Part shown: piece by piece, positions 46,237 through 53,738 of the stretch
Position numbering within the stretch: position 1 is the first letter of the stretch
Layout of the letters: the number at the start of each line of letters is the position of its first letter
From: Profundibacterium mesophilum KAUST100406-0324
GTDB lineage: Bacteria; Pseudomonadota; Alphaproteobacteria; Rhodobacterales; Rhodobacteraceae
Direction: 5' to 3'
NCBI RefSeq assembly: GCF_009835145.1
Contig: NZ_APKE01000023.1
Location: 1 to 64,000, forward strand
DNA length: 64,000 bases
Program-made: the position numbers and the translations under genes
Notes under the pieces: model-generated
What the model saw: only the letters and a program-made list of their open reading frames with translations
Databases searched by the model: none
Told to the model about the DNA's origin: nothing

Positions 46237-47013
46237 TCAGCGGCCCTCGTAGCGCGCCGGACGTTTCTCGAGAAAGGCCGCGACGCCCTCGGCGAAATCA
46301 GCGGTCTTTCCACATTTACCCTGCAATTCGGCCTCGAGATCGAGCTGCACGTCGAGCGTGTTCTCGAAAGAGCTTCTGAGAGCCGTCTTCACGTGTGCGT
46401 AGGCCTGCGTCGGCCCGGCGGCGAGCTTTCGTGCCCGGCTTTTCCAGTGTGCAGCGAACGCGTCATCGGGAACGGCTTCCCAGATCATTCCCCAATCGGC
46501 GGCCTGCCGCGCGGTGACGGGTTCGGCGAAAAGCGCCGCCCCCATGGCGCGCGCCATGCCCACCTGCCGCGGCAGCCAGTAGGTCCCCCCCGCATCGGGG
46601 ATCAGTCCGATCCGCGTGAAGGCCTGCAGGAAGCTCGCGCTTTCGGTCGCGATAACGACATCGGCCGCGAGCGCGAGATTGGCTCCCGCGCCGGCGGCAG
46701 GACCGTTGACCGCCGATATGGTCGGGACCGGACAGTCATAGATCGCGCGCAGCATCGGCTCGTATTCCTCGCGCAGAACCCGGCCGAGATCGATTTTCTC
46801 CATGCCGCCGTTCTCGCCGAGTTCCTGGCCCGAGCAGAAGGCACGCCCCTCCCCGGTCAGAACCAGCGCGCGCGCATCTTGCGCGCCGCGTCCGAGTGCG
46901 TCGATGATTTCGCGGCGCATCTCGCTGTTGAGCGCGTTCATCTTGTCGGGACGCCGAAGCGTCAGGACCGCCACGTTTTCCTCGACCGTGAAACCGATCG
47001 TCCGGTAATCCAT
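46237..47013 (-). CDS. Enoyl-CoA hydratase/isomerase family protein (PaaG-like)
   Basis: A 258-residue crotonase-fold enzyme. The oxyanion-hole segments are ALVLTGEGRAFCSGQELGEN and SAVNGPAAGAGANLALAAD. At the second catalytic position it has Asp in IPDAGGTYWLPRQVG, the pattern of PaaG isomerases (ring-1,2-epoxyphenylacetyl-CoA isomerase) rather than the Glu of classical hydratases. No other phenylacetate genes lie nearby, so a general isomerase role is equally possible. It is separated from ccmH by about 70 bases on the same strand. Confidence 0.88.
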   Translation of the reverse strand: MDYRTIGFTVEENVAVLTLRRPDKMNALNSEMRREIIDALGRGAQDARALVLTGEGRAFCSGQELGENGGMEKIDLGRVLREEYEPMLRAIYDCPVPTISAVNGPAAGAGANLALAADVVIATESASFLQAFTRIGLIPDAGGTYWLPRQVGMARAMGAALFAEPVTARQAADWGMIWEAVPDDAFAAHWKSRARKLAAGPTQAYAHVKTALRSSFENTLDVQLDLEAELQGKCGKTADFAEGVAAFLEKRPARYEGR

Positions 47014-47081
47014 TCCCGTTCCTCCTCCACAGTTGCGTCCAGCATAGGCCGGGGCCGCGGCGAGGAAAGCGGGAAGCCGCG

Positions 47082-47528
47082 TCAGCGCGAGAGCAAATCG
47101 TCCAGCCGCGCCTGCTCCTCGTCGCTCAGCGTTTCGGGTTCTGGCGCGCGGGACCGTCCCCGGATCATCATGCCCGCGACGCCCAATCCGCCCAAGAGCG
47201 CGAGCGGACCCGCGATCCAGAGCAGCATGTTCCAGCCGCTCGTATCGGGGCGCAACAGGACGTATTCGCCATAGCGGGCGACGATGAAGCGCATCGCCTC
47301 CTCGTTGCTGTCACCCGCGACCAGCCGCTCGCGCACCAAGAGGCGCAGGTCGCGCGCGAGATCGGCGTCGCTCTCGTCGATGTTCTCGTTGCGGCAGACG
47401 AGGCAGCGCAGCCCCTGGCTCAGCTCGCGCGCACGCATCTCAAGCGCCGGATCGTCGAGGATCTCGTCCGGCTGGACGGCCCAGAGCGGGCCGGCCAGAA
47501 GGCATAGGGCGAGGACGAGGCGCCTCAT
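47082..47528 (-). CDS. ccmH: Cytochrome c-type biogenesis protein CcmH (CycL/Ccl2)
   Basis: A 148-residue membrane-anchored thioredoxin-like protein with a signal peptide (about 1-17) and a C-terminal membrane helix (WNMLLWIAGPLALLGGLGVAG). The redox pair is Cys42-xx-Cys45 in GLRCLVCRNENI. It reduces apocytochrome c heme-binding cysteines and works with CcmF in heme ligation in the periplasm. Its ATG overlaps the ccmF stop by four bases. Confidence 0.95.
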   Translation of the reverse strand: MRRLVLALCLLAGPLWAVQPDEILDDPALEMRARELSQGLRCLVCRNENIDESDADLARDLRLLVRERLVAGDSNEEAMRFIVARYGEYVLLRPDTSGWNMLLWIAGPLALLGGLGVAGMMIRGRSRAPEPETLSDEEQARLDDLLSR

Positions 47529-49510
47529 TCCGCGGGCACCGCGCGTGCACCGCCACTCTTGCGGCGATGGTCCGCGCCGGCGGCTACCCTGAACCGCCTG
47601 TCGGTCAGGCTCAACACGCCGCCAAGGGCCATGATGATGAAGCCCGCCCAGATCCAGCCCGCGAAGGGCTTCACATAGGTGCGCACGGTCCAGCCGCCGT
47701 CATCCTGCGGATCGCCGATCACAAGGTACAGATCGCGCAGAACGGTGCTGTCGATGGCGGCCTCCGTGGTCGGCACGCGCGCGACCGGATAGATGCGCTT
47801 TTCGGGGCGCAGGACGGCGATCTCCGTCCCGTCCCGCGTGATCGTCATCCGTCCCATCGTCGAGAAGTAGTTGGGCCCGCGGGTCTCCTCGACCTCGTCC
47901 AGCGTCACGGTGTAGCCGGCCACCTCGAAGGGCTCTCCGACGCGCGCGATCCTGATATCCTCGGACTCCCACGCCAGAAGCGCCGTCATTCCGAAGGCCG
48001 TGACCGCGACGCCGGCATGGGCGACCGCCTTGCCCCAGTCGGCGCGCGGCAGCCGGGCGATACGGCGCAGGCGTGTGCCGATCCCGCCGCGTCCGCCGCG
48101 GCTCCATAGGTCGATCACCGTCCCGAGCAGGAGCCAGAGCGCCAGCGCCGATCCCACCGGCGCGAGCATGTTGCCGCCGGTCTGCATGACCCAGATCAGC
48201 GCGCCCACCGCGATGCTGAGCGCCATGGCGCCCCAAAGGGGCCGCATCACCCGCCCAATGCGCGCCCGCTTCCACGGCATCGTCGCCCCGATCGGCAGGA
48301 TCGCCAGCAGGGCCACGGCGAAAGGCGTGAAGGCCGCGTCGAAGAAGGGGGGACCCACGCTGAGCTTTCGGTCGAAGAAGAGCTCGGCGATCAGCGGCCA
48401 GACCGTGCCGATGAAGACGACGAAACAGGCCACGGCCAGAAGCACGTTGTTGGCCACGAGCGCGCTTTCGCGGCTCAAGGTCGAGAAGACGCCCTTCGCC
48501 TCCATCGCCCCTGCCCGCGCGGCATAGAGCATCAGCCCGCCGCCCATGAAAACCCCTGTGATCGCCAGCAGATAGACGCCGCGCTCGGGATCGGTCGCGA
48601 AGGCATGGACCGAGGTGAGCACGCCGGAGCGCACGATGAAGGCACCGATCATCGAGAAGCCGAAGGCAAGGATCGCCAGAAGGATCGTCCAGCTTTTGAG
48701 GGCCTCGCGTTTCTCGACGACGATGGCAGAATGCAGGAGTGCGGCCGCCAGAAGCCACGGCATGAACGAGGCGTTCTCGACCGGGTCCCAGAACCAGAAT
48801 CCGCCCCAGCCAAGCTCGTAATAGGCCCACCAGGATCCCAGGGAGATGCCGACGGTCAGGAACAGCCACGCCGCGAGCGTCCAGGGGCGCACCCAGCGGC
48901 CCCAGGCGGCATCGACCCGGCCCTCGATCAGCGCCGCGATGGCAAAGGAGAAGGACATGGAGAGCCCGACATAGCCGAGATAGAGGAAGGGGGGATGAAA
49001 GGCGAGGCCCGGATCCTGCAGCAGAGGATTGAGATCCTCGCCATTGAAGGGCGGGACCGCCAGTCGTTCGAACGGGTTCGAGGTGAAGATCAGGAAGGAC
49101 AGGAAGGCGATGCCTATCGCCCCCTGCACGCCGAGCACACGCGCCCGCAGGGTCGAGGGGAGATTGCCCCCGAACCAGGCCGCCATGGCGCCGTAGAGCG
49201 CGACGATCAGCGACCACAGCAGCATGGAGCCCTCGTGGTTCCCCCAGACGCCGGTAATCTTGTAAAGCATCGGCTTGGCAGTATGCGAGTTCGACACGAC
49301 CACCCGCAACGAGAAGTCCGAGGTCACGAAACCGTAGGTGAGCGCGCCGAAGGCGAAGACCAGCAGCAGGCATTGCGCCGTGGCCGCCGGCCTCGCGGCC
49401 TCCATCCATCCGGGCCATCCACGCGACGCGCCGATCAGTGGCAGGATCATCTGGATCGTCGCCGTGCACAGGGCGAGAATCAGGGCGAAATGTCCAAGCT
49501 CGATTATCAT
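47525..49510 (-). CDS. ccmF: Cytochrome c-type biogenesis protein CcmF (heme lyase subunit)
   Basis: A 661-residue inner-membrane protein with about 14-15 hydrophobic segments. The periplasmic tryptophan-rich WWD heme-binding motif is GSWWAYYELGWGGFWFWDPV, followed by ENASFMPWLLAAALLHSA. CcmF takes heme from holo-CcmE and attaches it to apocytochrome c together with CcmH. The N-terminus MIIELGHFALILALCTA is standard. Its ccmE partner is 1.7 kb upstream, beyond the lysis cassette. Confidence 0.97.
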   Translation of the reverse strand: MIIELGHFALILALCTATIQMILPLIGASRGWPGWMEAARPAATAQCLLLVFAFGALTYGFVTSDFSLRVVVSNSHTAKPMLYKITGVWGNHEGSMLLWSLIVALYGAMAAWFGGNLPSTLRARVLGVQGAIGIAFLSFLIFTSNPFERLAVPPFNGEDLNPLLQDPGLAFHPPFLYLGYVGLSMSFSFAIAALIEGRVDAAWGRWVRPWTLAAWLFLTVGISLGSWWAYYELGWGGFWFWDPVENASFMPWLLAAALLHSAIVVEKREALKSWTILLAILAFGFSMIGAFIVRSGVLTSVHAFATDPERGVYLLAITGVFMGGGLMLYAARAGAMEAKGVFSTLSRESALVANNVLLAVACFVVFIGTVWPLIAELFFDRKLSVGPPFFDAAFTPFAVALLAILPIGATMPWKRARIGRVMRPLWGAMALSIAVGALIWVMQTGGNMLAPVGSALALWLLLGTVIDLWSRGGRGGIGTRLRRIARLPRADWGKAVAHAGVAVTAFGMTALLAWESEDIRIARVGEPFEVAGYTVTLDEVEETRGPNYFSTMGRMTITRDGTEIAVLRPEKRIYPVARVPTTEAAIDSTVLRDLYLVIGDPQDDGGWTVRTYVKPFAGWIWAGFIIMALGGVLSLTDRRFRVAAGADHRRKSGGARAVPAE

Positions 49511-49622
49511 GGCCGCAGACTACAGTGCGCGGCCGATCTAGCCAATCCACCAACGCAAAAGTGAAACCGCCTCCCTATCAGTGGCTTACAGCGCAGGAAG
49601 GTGCATTTCGCCGGGTGGGTTC

Positions 49623-49683
49623 GGGCCGGGCGGGGGCGGGGCCGGGCCTGCCTGTCCGGCCTCGCCGCCCCCGCCCCGCCCGT
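49623..49683 (-). terminator. Very GC-rich inverted repeat between the lysis cassette and ccmF
   Basis: The minus strand reads CGGGCGGGGCGGGGGCGG (from 49682 downward) and later CCGGCCCCGCCCCCGCCCGG, which pair imperfectly around a ~20-base loop. It begins two bases after the stop of the last cassette gene (49685) and ends more than 100 bases before ccmF. On the plus strand 49623-49646 has five runs of three or more G separated by one or two bases, a canonical G-quadruplex pattern. It probably ends cassette transcription; no T tract follows. Confidence 0.5.
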
Positions 49684-49684
49684 T

Positions 49685-49879
49685 TCAGCCGCTCGCCAGC
49701 TTGAGCCGCCTTGCCGCGCGGCGCGGCGCGGGAGGCGCGCGGCGCGCAAGGGTGTCCGCTAGCGCGCCGGCGGCGGCCTCGTTCCGGGCCGCGGCTGCCG
49801 GTAGCTCGCCCTTGACCCGCGAGAGGCCGCGGCGCGCCATAAGGTGTGGGACCACCTGCATGAGTTTTCTGAACGACAT
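49685..49879 (-). CDS. Small basic protein of the lysis cassette, function unknown
   Basis: A 64-residue Arg/Ala-rich protein (N-terminus MSFRKLMQVVPHLMARRGLS, C-terminus RRAARRLKLASG) starting five bases after the preceding small gene. A GAAGG ribosome site precedes the ATG. The N-terminal 20 residues could form an amphipathic helix. I do not recognise it. It is the last gene before the GC-rich hairpin. An earlier in-frame Met lies inside the upstream gene and is not used. Confidence 0.5.
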   Translation of the reverse strand: MSFRKLMQVVPHLMARRGLSRVKGELPAAAARNEAAAGALADTLARRAPPAPRRAARRLKLASG

Positions 49880-49884
49880 GACCT

Positions 49885-50064
49885 TCACCCCCTCGGAAGA
49901 CGTTCGCGCAGCAGCAGGTTCAGCTCCGACAACACGCGCGTGTTGCGCTCGAGCGCGGCGCGCGCGACCTCGTCCTTCTGCATGTCCCTGTAGAGCAGGT
50001 AGAAGACCAGCATCACCCAAGGTCCATACTCCGCCGCGAGACCAACGATGCCGTTACCGCCCAC
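49885..50064 (-). CDS. Small one-helix membrane protein (BhlA-like), possible accessory holin
   Basis: A 59-residue protein starting at a GTG with an excellent GGAGG site seven bases upstream. It overlaps the end of the holin gene by 11 bases. It has a single membrane helix (YGPWVMLVFYLLYRDMQ) near residues 13-29, followed by an amphipathic or coiled helix (KDEVARAALERNTRVLSELN). This layout resembles small phage/bacteriocin-associated BhlA/UviB-type holins. It is too short for firm assignment, but its position in a holin/endolysin cassette supports a role in lysis. Confidence 0.6.
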   Translation of the reverse strand: MGGNGIVGLAAEYGPWVMLVFYLLYRDMQKDEVARAALERNTRVLSELNLLLRERLPRG

Positions 50065-50605
50065 GCTTCTGCCTCCATTCGGCGAGGGCGGCGTTGCTCT
50101 CGCCGCTTGCGGGGCCGGGAGCGGTGGGGCCGTCAGGCACAGGCCCCTCCGGCACGGGATCGTCCGGTGCCGCACGCGGCGCAGGCCCCCGAGCGAGATT
50201 GCGCAGCACACTGGCCTGAAACGCCTGTCCCTTCGCCTGGTGCCGTGCCCCGAAATAGAACGAGACCACCGCCCCCAGAAGCCACCAGAGCGGCTCGGGC
50301 ACCAGGGCGATGCCCCGCATCCGCTCCGAGAACCAGGCGGGATCGGCCATGGCGGATACGAAGAGGCCGAGGGTTCCCAATGCCATCATGGGGCGCGGCA
50401 GGCGGTTCAACCCGTCGATGAAGCGGTCGAACATGCTTCTTCCCTCGGTTCTGAACTCCGCGGCAAACTGCGCGCGCGCGCCTGCGCCATCCGCGGCCCG
50501 GCGGACAGCGGAGGCTTCCGCATTCTCGCGGAACACCTCGACCGTCTCGCGCAAGGCCGAGCGGGGCGAGAAGACGAGACTGAAAAGACGGTCGATCAAG
50601 CCCAT
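50054..50605 (-). CDS. Holin family protein (GTA holin, 3TM type)
   Basis: A 183-residue membrane protein. An amphipathic N-terminal region (MGLIDRLFSLVFSPRSALRE) precedes an Ala-rich helix and two clear hydrophobic segments (PRPMMALGTLGLFVSAMADP near 70-90, PEPLWWLLGAVVSFYFGA near 103-120), then a Pro-rich soluble tail. The pattern fits the GTA_holin_3TM family, whose members release gene transfer agent particles with a GH108 endolysin. Its start overlaps the endolysin stop by ten bases, so the two are coupled. Confidence 0.82.
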   Translation of the reverse strand: MGLIDRLFSLVFSPRSALRETVEVFRENAEASAVRRAADGAGARAQFAAEFRTEGRSMFDRFIDGLNRLPRPMMALGTLGLFVSAMADPAWFSERMRGIALVPEPLWWLLGAVVSFYFGARHQAKGQAFQASVLRNLARGPAPRAAPDDPVPEGPVPDGPTAPGPASGESNAALAEWRQKRGR

Positions 50606-51207
50606 GATGCTACCCTTTCGCCATGTTCCTGGGCGCTCAGATGGAAGCGCCGCGAAATGAAGGTCTCGGCGCGAAGGATCCAGCCCCCCTTGCCGCCATC
50701 GCGCCGCCTTGCGAACTTGCGCAAGGGCGGCCGGCGATCGGCTAGGCGGTAATAGTAGTTGCGCCGCGCGATACCGTAGGCGTCGACGAGGTGGCGCGGC
50801 GCGGCCGCCATCGCCCTGGCCGACGCGGCGGCGGTCCTCGGTCCCATGCGGCCATCGATCGCCACGGTGAACCCCATCTCGCACAGGAGCCGCTGCAGGA
50901 TGCGGATGGCATTGGCGCCGGCATTCACCTGCATGTCGAAGACGGTCGGATGCAGCGCTTCCGGCAAGGCCCCGAGACCGGGCGCCTCGAAGTAGTGGGC
51001 GATGAAGATATCGACCGCCTCGTGTTTCTCGAGGCGCATGAGATCGGCGCGGGTGACTGTCCCGTCGCCGTCGAGATCACGTCCGAGACGCCGAAGCGTG
51101 CCGAGGGTCACCCCGAAACGCGTCGCCCCGCCGGGATCATCCGGGTCATCCGTGAACCCGCCTTCGCGCGAAAGGATGCCTTCCGCGATCTTCCTGATGG
51201 TGGACAT
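50596..51207 (-). CDS. GH108 N-acetylmuramidase (holin-associated endolysin)
   Basis: A 203-residue peptidoglycan hydrolase. The glycoside hydrolase 108 domain has the catalytic Glu15 in ILSREGGFTDDPDDPGGATR, followed by FGVTLGTLRRLG. Residues 44-55 (DLDGDGTVTRAD) form a calcium-binding EF-hand/dockerin-like loop. The C-terminal PG_binding_3 domain is seen in VFDMQVNAGANAIRILQRLL, then DGRMGPRTAAA and YYYRLADRRPPLRKFARR. No signal peptide, so a holin must let it out. It lies between ccmE (stop 51258) and the holin gene. In Rhodobacter capsulatus such a pair lyses GTA-producing cells. Confidence 0.88.
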   Translation of the reverse strand: MSTIRKIAEGILSREGGFTDDPDDPGGATRFGVTLGTLRRLGRDLDGDGTVTRADLMRLEKHEAVDIFIAHYFEAPGLGALPEALHPTVFDMQVNAGANAIRILQRLLCEMGFTVAIDGRMGPRTAAASARAMAAAPRHLVDAYGIARRNYYYRLADRRPPLRKFARRRDGGKGGWILRAETFISRRFHLSAQEHGERVASWA

Positions 51208-51257
51208 TGCGAACGCTCCTTCGCGGCAATATGCCCGGCGAAGGTCGAGGAGCGGCG

Positions 51258-51716
51258 TTAATTAATGGGAACCGCCGCGTCCGCTTCCTGATAGACGCCC
51301 TGCTCCTTGAGCGCCTCGATCACTTCCTTGGGCATGTAGGTCTCGTCATGCTTGGCAAGGATGTCGGAGGCGACGAAGGTGCCGTCGATGTAGCGTCCGG
51401 TGCCGACCATGCCCTCGCCTTCGCCAAAGAGATCGGGCAGCACCCCGGTGAAGGCGACGGGAATGCTGGCGGCACCGTCGGTCACCTTGAAGCGGACCGT
51501 CTCGCCGGAGCCGCGCTGAAGGCTGCCCTCCTCCACCAGCCCGCCGATGCGGAACGTCTCGTTCGGCGACGGGGGCTCGGCAAGGACCTGTGCGGGAGCC
51601 CTGAAGAAGTTGATCCCGTCCCGCATCGCGTAGCCGATGAGCCCGGTCGATACGGTCAGCGCCACGACCGCGACCGCGATGATCTGGATACGGCGCTTCT
51701 TCTTGAGACTTTTCAT
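51258..51716 (-). CDS. ccmE: Cytochrome c maturation heme chaperone CcmE
   Basis: A 152-residue membrane-anchored periplasmic protein. A basic N-terminus (MKSLKKKRRIQ) and one membrane helix (IIAVAVVALTVSTGLIGYA) precede an OB-fold domain. The heme-binding residue is His123 in AKHDETYMP, followed by Tyr127, which is the Gram-negative HxxxY type. It passes heme from CcmC/D to CcmF. It starts eight bases after argC, and is cut off from ccmF by the lysis cassette. Confidence 0.96.
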   Translation of the reverse strand: MKSLKKKRRIQIIAVAVVALTVSTGLIGYAMRDGINFFRAPAQVLAEPPSPNETFRIGGLVEEGSLQRGSGETVRFKVTDGAASIPVAFTGVLPDLFGEGEGMVGTGRYIDGTFVASDILAKHDETYMPKEVIEALKEQGVYQEADAAVPIN

Positions 51717-51724
51717 CGCGTTCC

Positions 51725-52753
51725 TCAGGGAAAGAGCGGTGCCGCCATCAGCCCCATTGTCTCATCGAGACCTAGCATCAGGTTGGCATTCTGCAAAGCC
51801 TGCCCGGATGACCCCTTCGTGAGGTTGTCGAGGGCGGCGAAGACGGTGCAGCGTCCGGCGCGCCGGTCGGGCACAACGGAAAGGTGGACGAAGTTCGAGC
51901 CGCGCACGTGGCGGGTAGATGGCAAATCGCCCATCGGCAGCACGACGCAGAAAGGCTCGTTCTCGTAGGCTTTCCGGAGTGTTGCGTCGATCTCCTCAGG
52001 CTCTCCGTGAACGTAGACCGTCGCCAGGATGCCGCGGTTGGCCGGCAGCAGGTGGGGCGTGAACTGCACCTCGACCGGGCGTCCGGCGAGGGCACTGAAC
52101 TCCTGGTCGAATTCGCCGAGGTGACGATGGGTACTGCCGGCCGCATAGGCATGCCACCCCTCGGCAAGCTCGGCATGGAGCAGGTTCTCCTTCAGCGAGC
52201 GGCCCGCGCCGGAGACCCCCGCCTTCAGGTCGATGACGATCTCGTCGAGATCGATCACGCCCGCCGCGATGAGCGGGCGAAGCGCGAACTGCCCGGTGGC
52301 GGCATTGCAGCCCGTTCCCGCCACGAGGCGCGCCTTGCGGATCTCGCCGCGGTAAAACTCGGTGAGCCCGTAGACCGCCTCGGCCTGCAGCTCGGGTTGC
52401 TCATGCGCCTTCCCGTACCACTTTTTGTACGCCTCGGGATCGCGGAGCCTGAAATCGGCCGACAGATCGACGATCTTGACCGTACGCGGCAACGTCGCGA
52501 TCACTGCCTGGCTCGTGGCATGCGGCAGGGCGCAGAAGACCAGATCGATGCCGGAGAAATCGATCTCGTCGATCGTCACCAGGCGCGGAAGGTCGAGATG
52601 GCGCAGGTGCGGGAAGACGCTAGCCATTTCCTCGCCGGCCTTCCGGTCGGCACTGAGCGCCGCGATCTGCAGATCGGGATGCGTCGCGATGAGCCTGACG
52701 AGTTCGGCGCCGGTATAGCCAGACGCTCCGAGGATGGCGATCTTGTGGGACAT
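51725..52753 (-). CDS. argC: N-acetyl-gamma-glutamyl-phosphate reductase ArgC
   Basis: A 342-residue NADPH-dependent enzyme of arginine synthesis (third step). The Rossmann motif [13 protein letters not shown] (9-21) and the catalytic Cys149 in [15 protein letters not shown] are visible, as is the [10 protein letters not shown] segment with an active-site His. Length matches the family. It lies 36 bases downstream of murI and eight bases before ccmE on the same strand, so an operon is likely. The grouping of argC with ccm genes recurs in Rhodobacter, as I recall. Confidence 0.97.
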   Translation of the reverse strand: MSHKIAILGASGYTGAELVRLIATHPDLQIAALSADRKAGEEMASVFPHLRHLDLPRLVTIDEIDFSGIDLVFCALPHATSQAVIATLPRTVKIVDLSADFRLRDPEAYKKWYGKAHEQPELQAEAVYGLTEFYRGEIRKARLVAGTGCNAATGQFALRPLIAAGVIDLDEIVIDLKAGVSGAGRSLKENLLHAELAEGWHAYAAGSTHRHLGEFDQEFSALAGRPVEVQFTPHLLPANRGILATVYVHGEPEEIDATLRKAYENEPFCVVLPMGDLPSTRHVRGSNFVHLSVVPDRRAGRCTVFAALDNLTKGSSGQALQNANLMLGLDETMGLMAAPLFP

Positions 52754-52789
52754 GATGTCTCCCGGAAATATTCGATGGAAGCCGGCAGG

Positions 52790-53599
52790 TCAGGCCGGCT
52801 GAAAGTTGATCTCGCGGCGCAGGACGCGGGTGGCCTGTGCCGAAACCTTGCGCACGTCCCCGGTCGTCAGGAAGCGCGCCTTGCCCCCGCCGACCATCTC
52901 CGGATGGCGGTCGAGGTAGTCGGCAAGGCTGTCGGCGACGAGACGGGCCTGCGAGTAGACCTCGACATCGGGGCCCAGCGCGTCCTGAAAGACCTCTTCC
53001 ACGAAGGGGTAATGGGTGCAGCCCAGCACCGCCGCGTCCGGTGAGGGCATCTTGCGCTTGAGCGCCTCGACATGGCTGCGCACCAGCGCTTCGGAGAGGA
53101 TCTGGTCGCCCTCCTCGATCGCGTCGACCACACCGCCGCAGGCCTGCGCCTCCACGTCGACCCCGATCGCCCGGAAAGCCAGCTCGCGCTGGAAGGCCCG
53201 GCTGGCTACCGTCGCCGGGGTCGCGAAGAGCGCCACGTTCTTCACCTTGACCTCGCGCGGCGGGCTGTTGTCGCCCCACTGACGCTCGGTCAGCGCCTCG
53301 ATCATGGGAACGAAGACACCAAGGACCCGCTTGCCGGGTGGAACCCAGCTTTCCTGCATCCGGCGCAGCGCGGCCGCGCTCGCGGTGTTGCAGGCCAGGA
53401 TCACCAGGTCGCAACCGGCATCGAAGAGACGCTGCGTGGCGGCTGTCGTCAGCCCATAGATGTCGTCGGCGTCGCGCACGCCGTAGGGCGCGTTGGCATT
53501 GTCGCCGAAATAGACGAACGGGACATCGGGAAGGCGCTTGGCCACCGCATCGAGGACCGTCAGCCCACCCAATCCGCTGTCGAAGATACCTACCGCCAT
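52790..53599 (-). CDS. murI: Glutamate racemase MurI
   Basis: A 269-residue cofactor-independent racemase that supplies D-glutamate for peptidoglycan. The N-terminus [19 protein letters not shown] carries the first Asp-Ser site. The two catalytic cysteines are Cys70 (LACNTASA) and Cys194 (LGCTHYPF). The start at 53599 gives the family N-terminus; the open frame continues about 320 bases upstream but has no homologous sequence there. Confidence 0.96.
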   Translation of the reverse strand: MAVGIFDSGLGGLTVLDAVAKRLPDVPFVYFGDNANAPYGVRDADDIYGLTTAATQRLFDAGCDLVILACNTASAAALRRMQESWVPPGKRVLGVFVPMIEALTERQWGDNSPPREVKVKNVALFATPATVASRAFQRELAFRAIGVDVEAQACGGVVDAIEEGDQILSEALVRSHVEALKRKMPSPDAAVLGCTHYPFVEEVFQDALGPDVEVYSQARLVADSLADYLDRHPEMVGGGKARFLTTGDVRKVSAQATRVLRREINFQPA

Positions 53600-53738
53600 C
53601 GTGCTCTCTCCGCCTGTCCGGGCCCGCGCGGGACCATGGGAAGGCCACCGGGGATCGCCGGCCGCCCCGATCTGCAATAGGCAACGTAAGGACTGTTGTC
53701 CACTGCGCCGGCGCGCGCGCAGACACGTGCGCGAATGC

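Noticed and set aside
49507-49749. An 80-residue minus-strand frame upstream of ccmF
   Set aside because: It runs through the GC-rich hairpin, is Arg/Pro-rich and has no ribosome site.
52620-53726. A 368-residue minus-strand frame across murI
   Set aside because: Alternative frame; murI in another frame has both catalytic cysteines.
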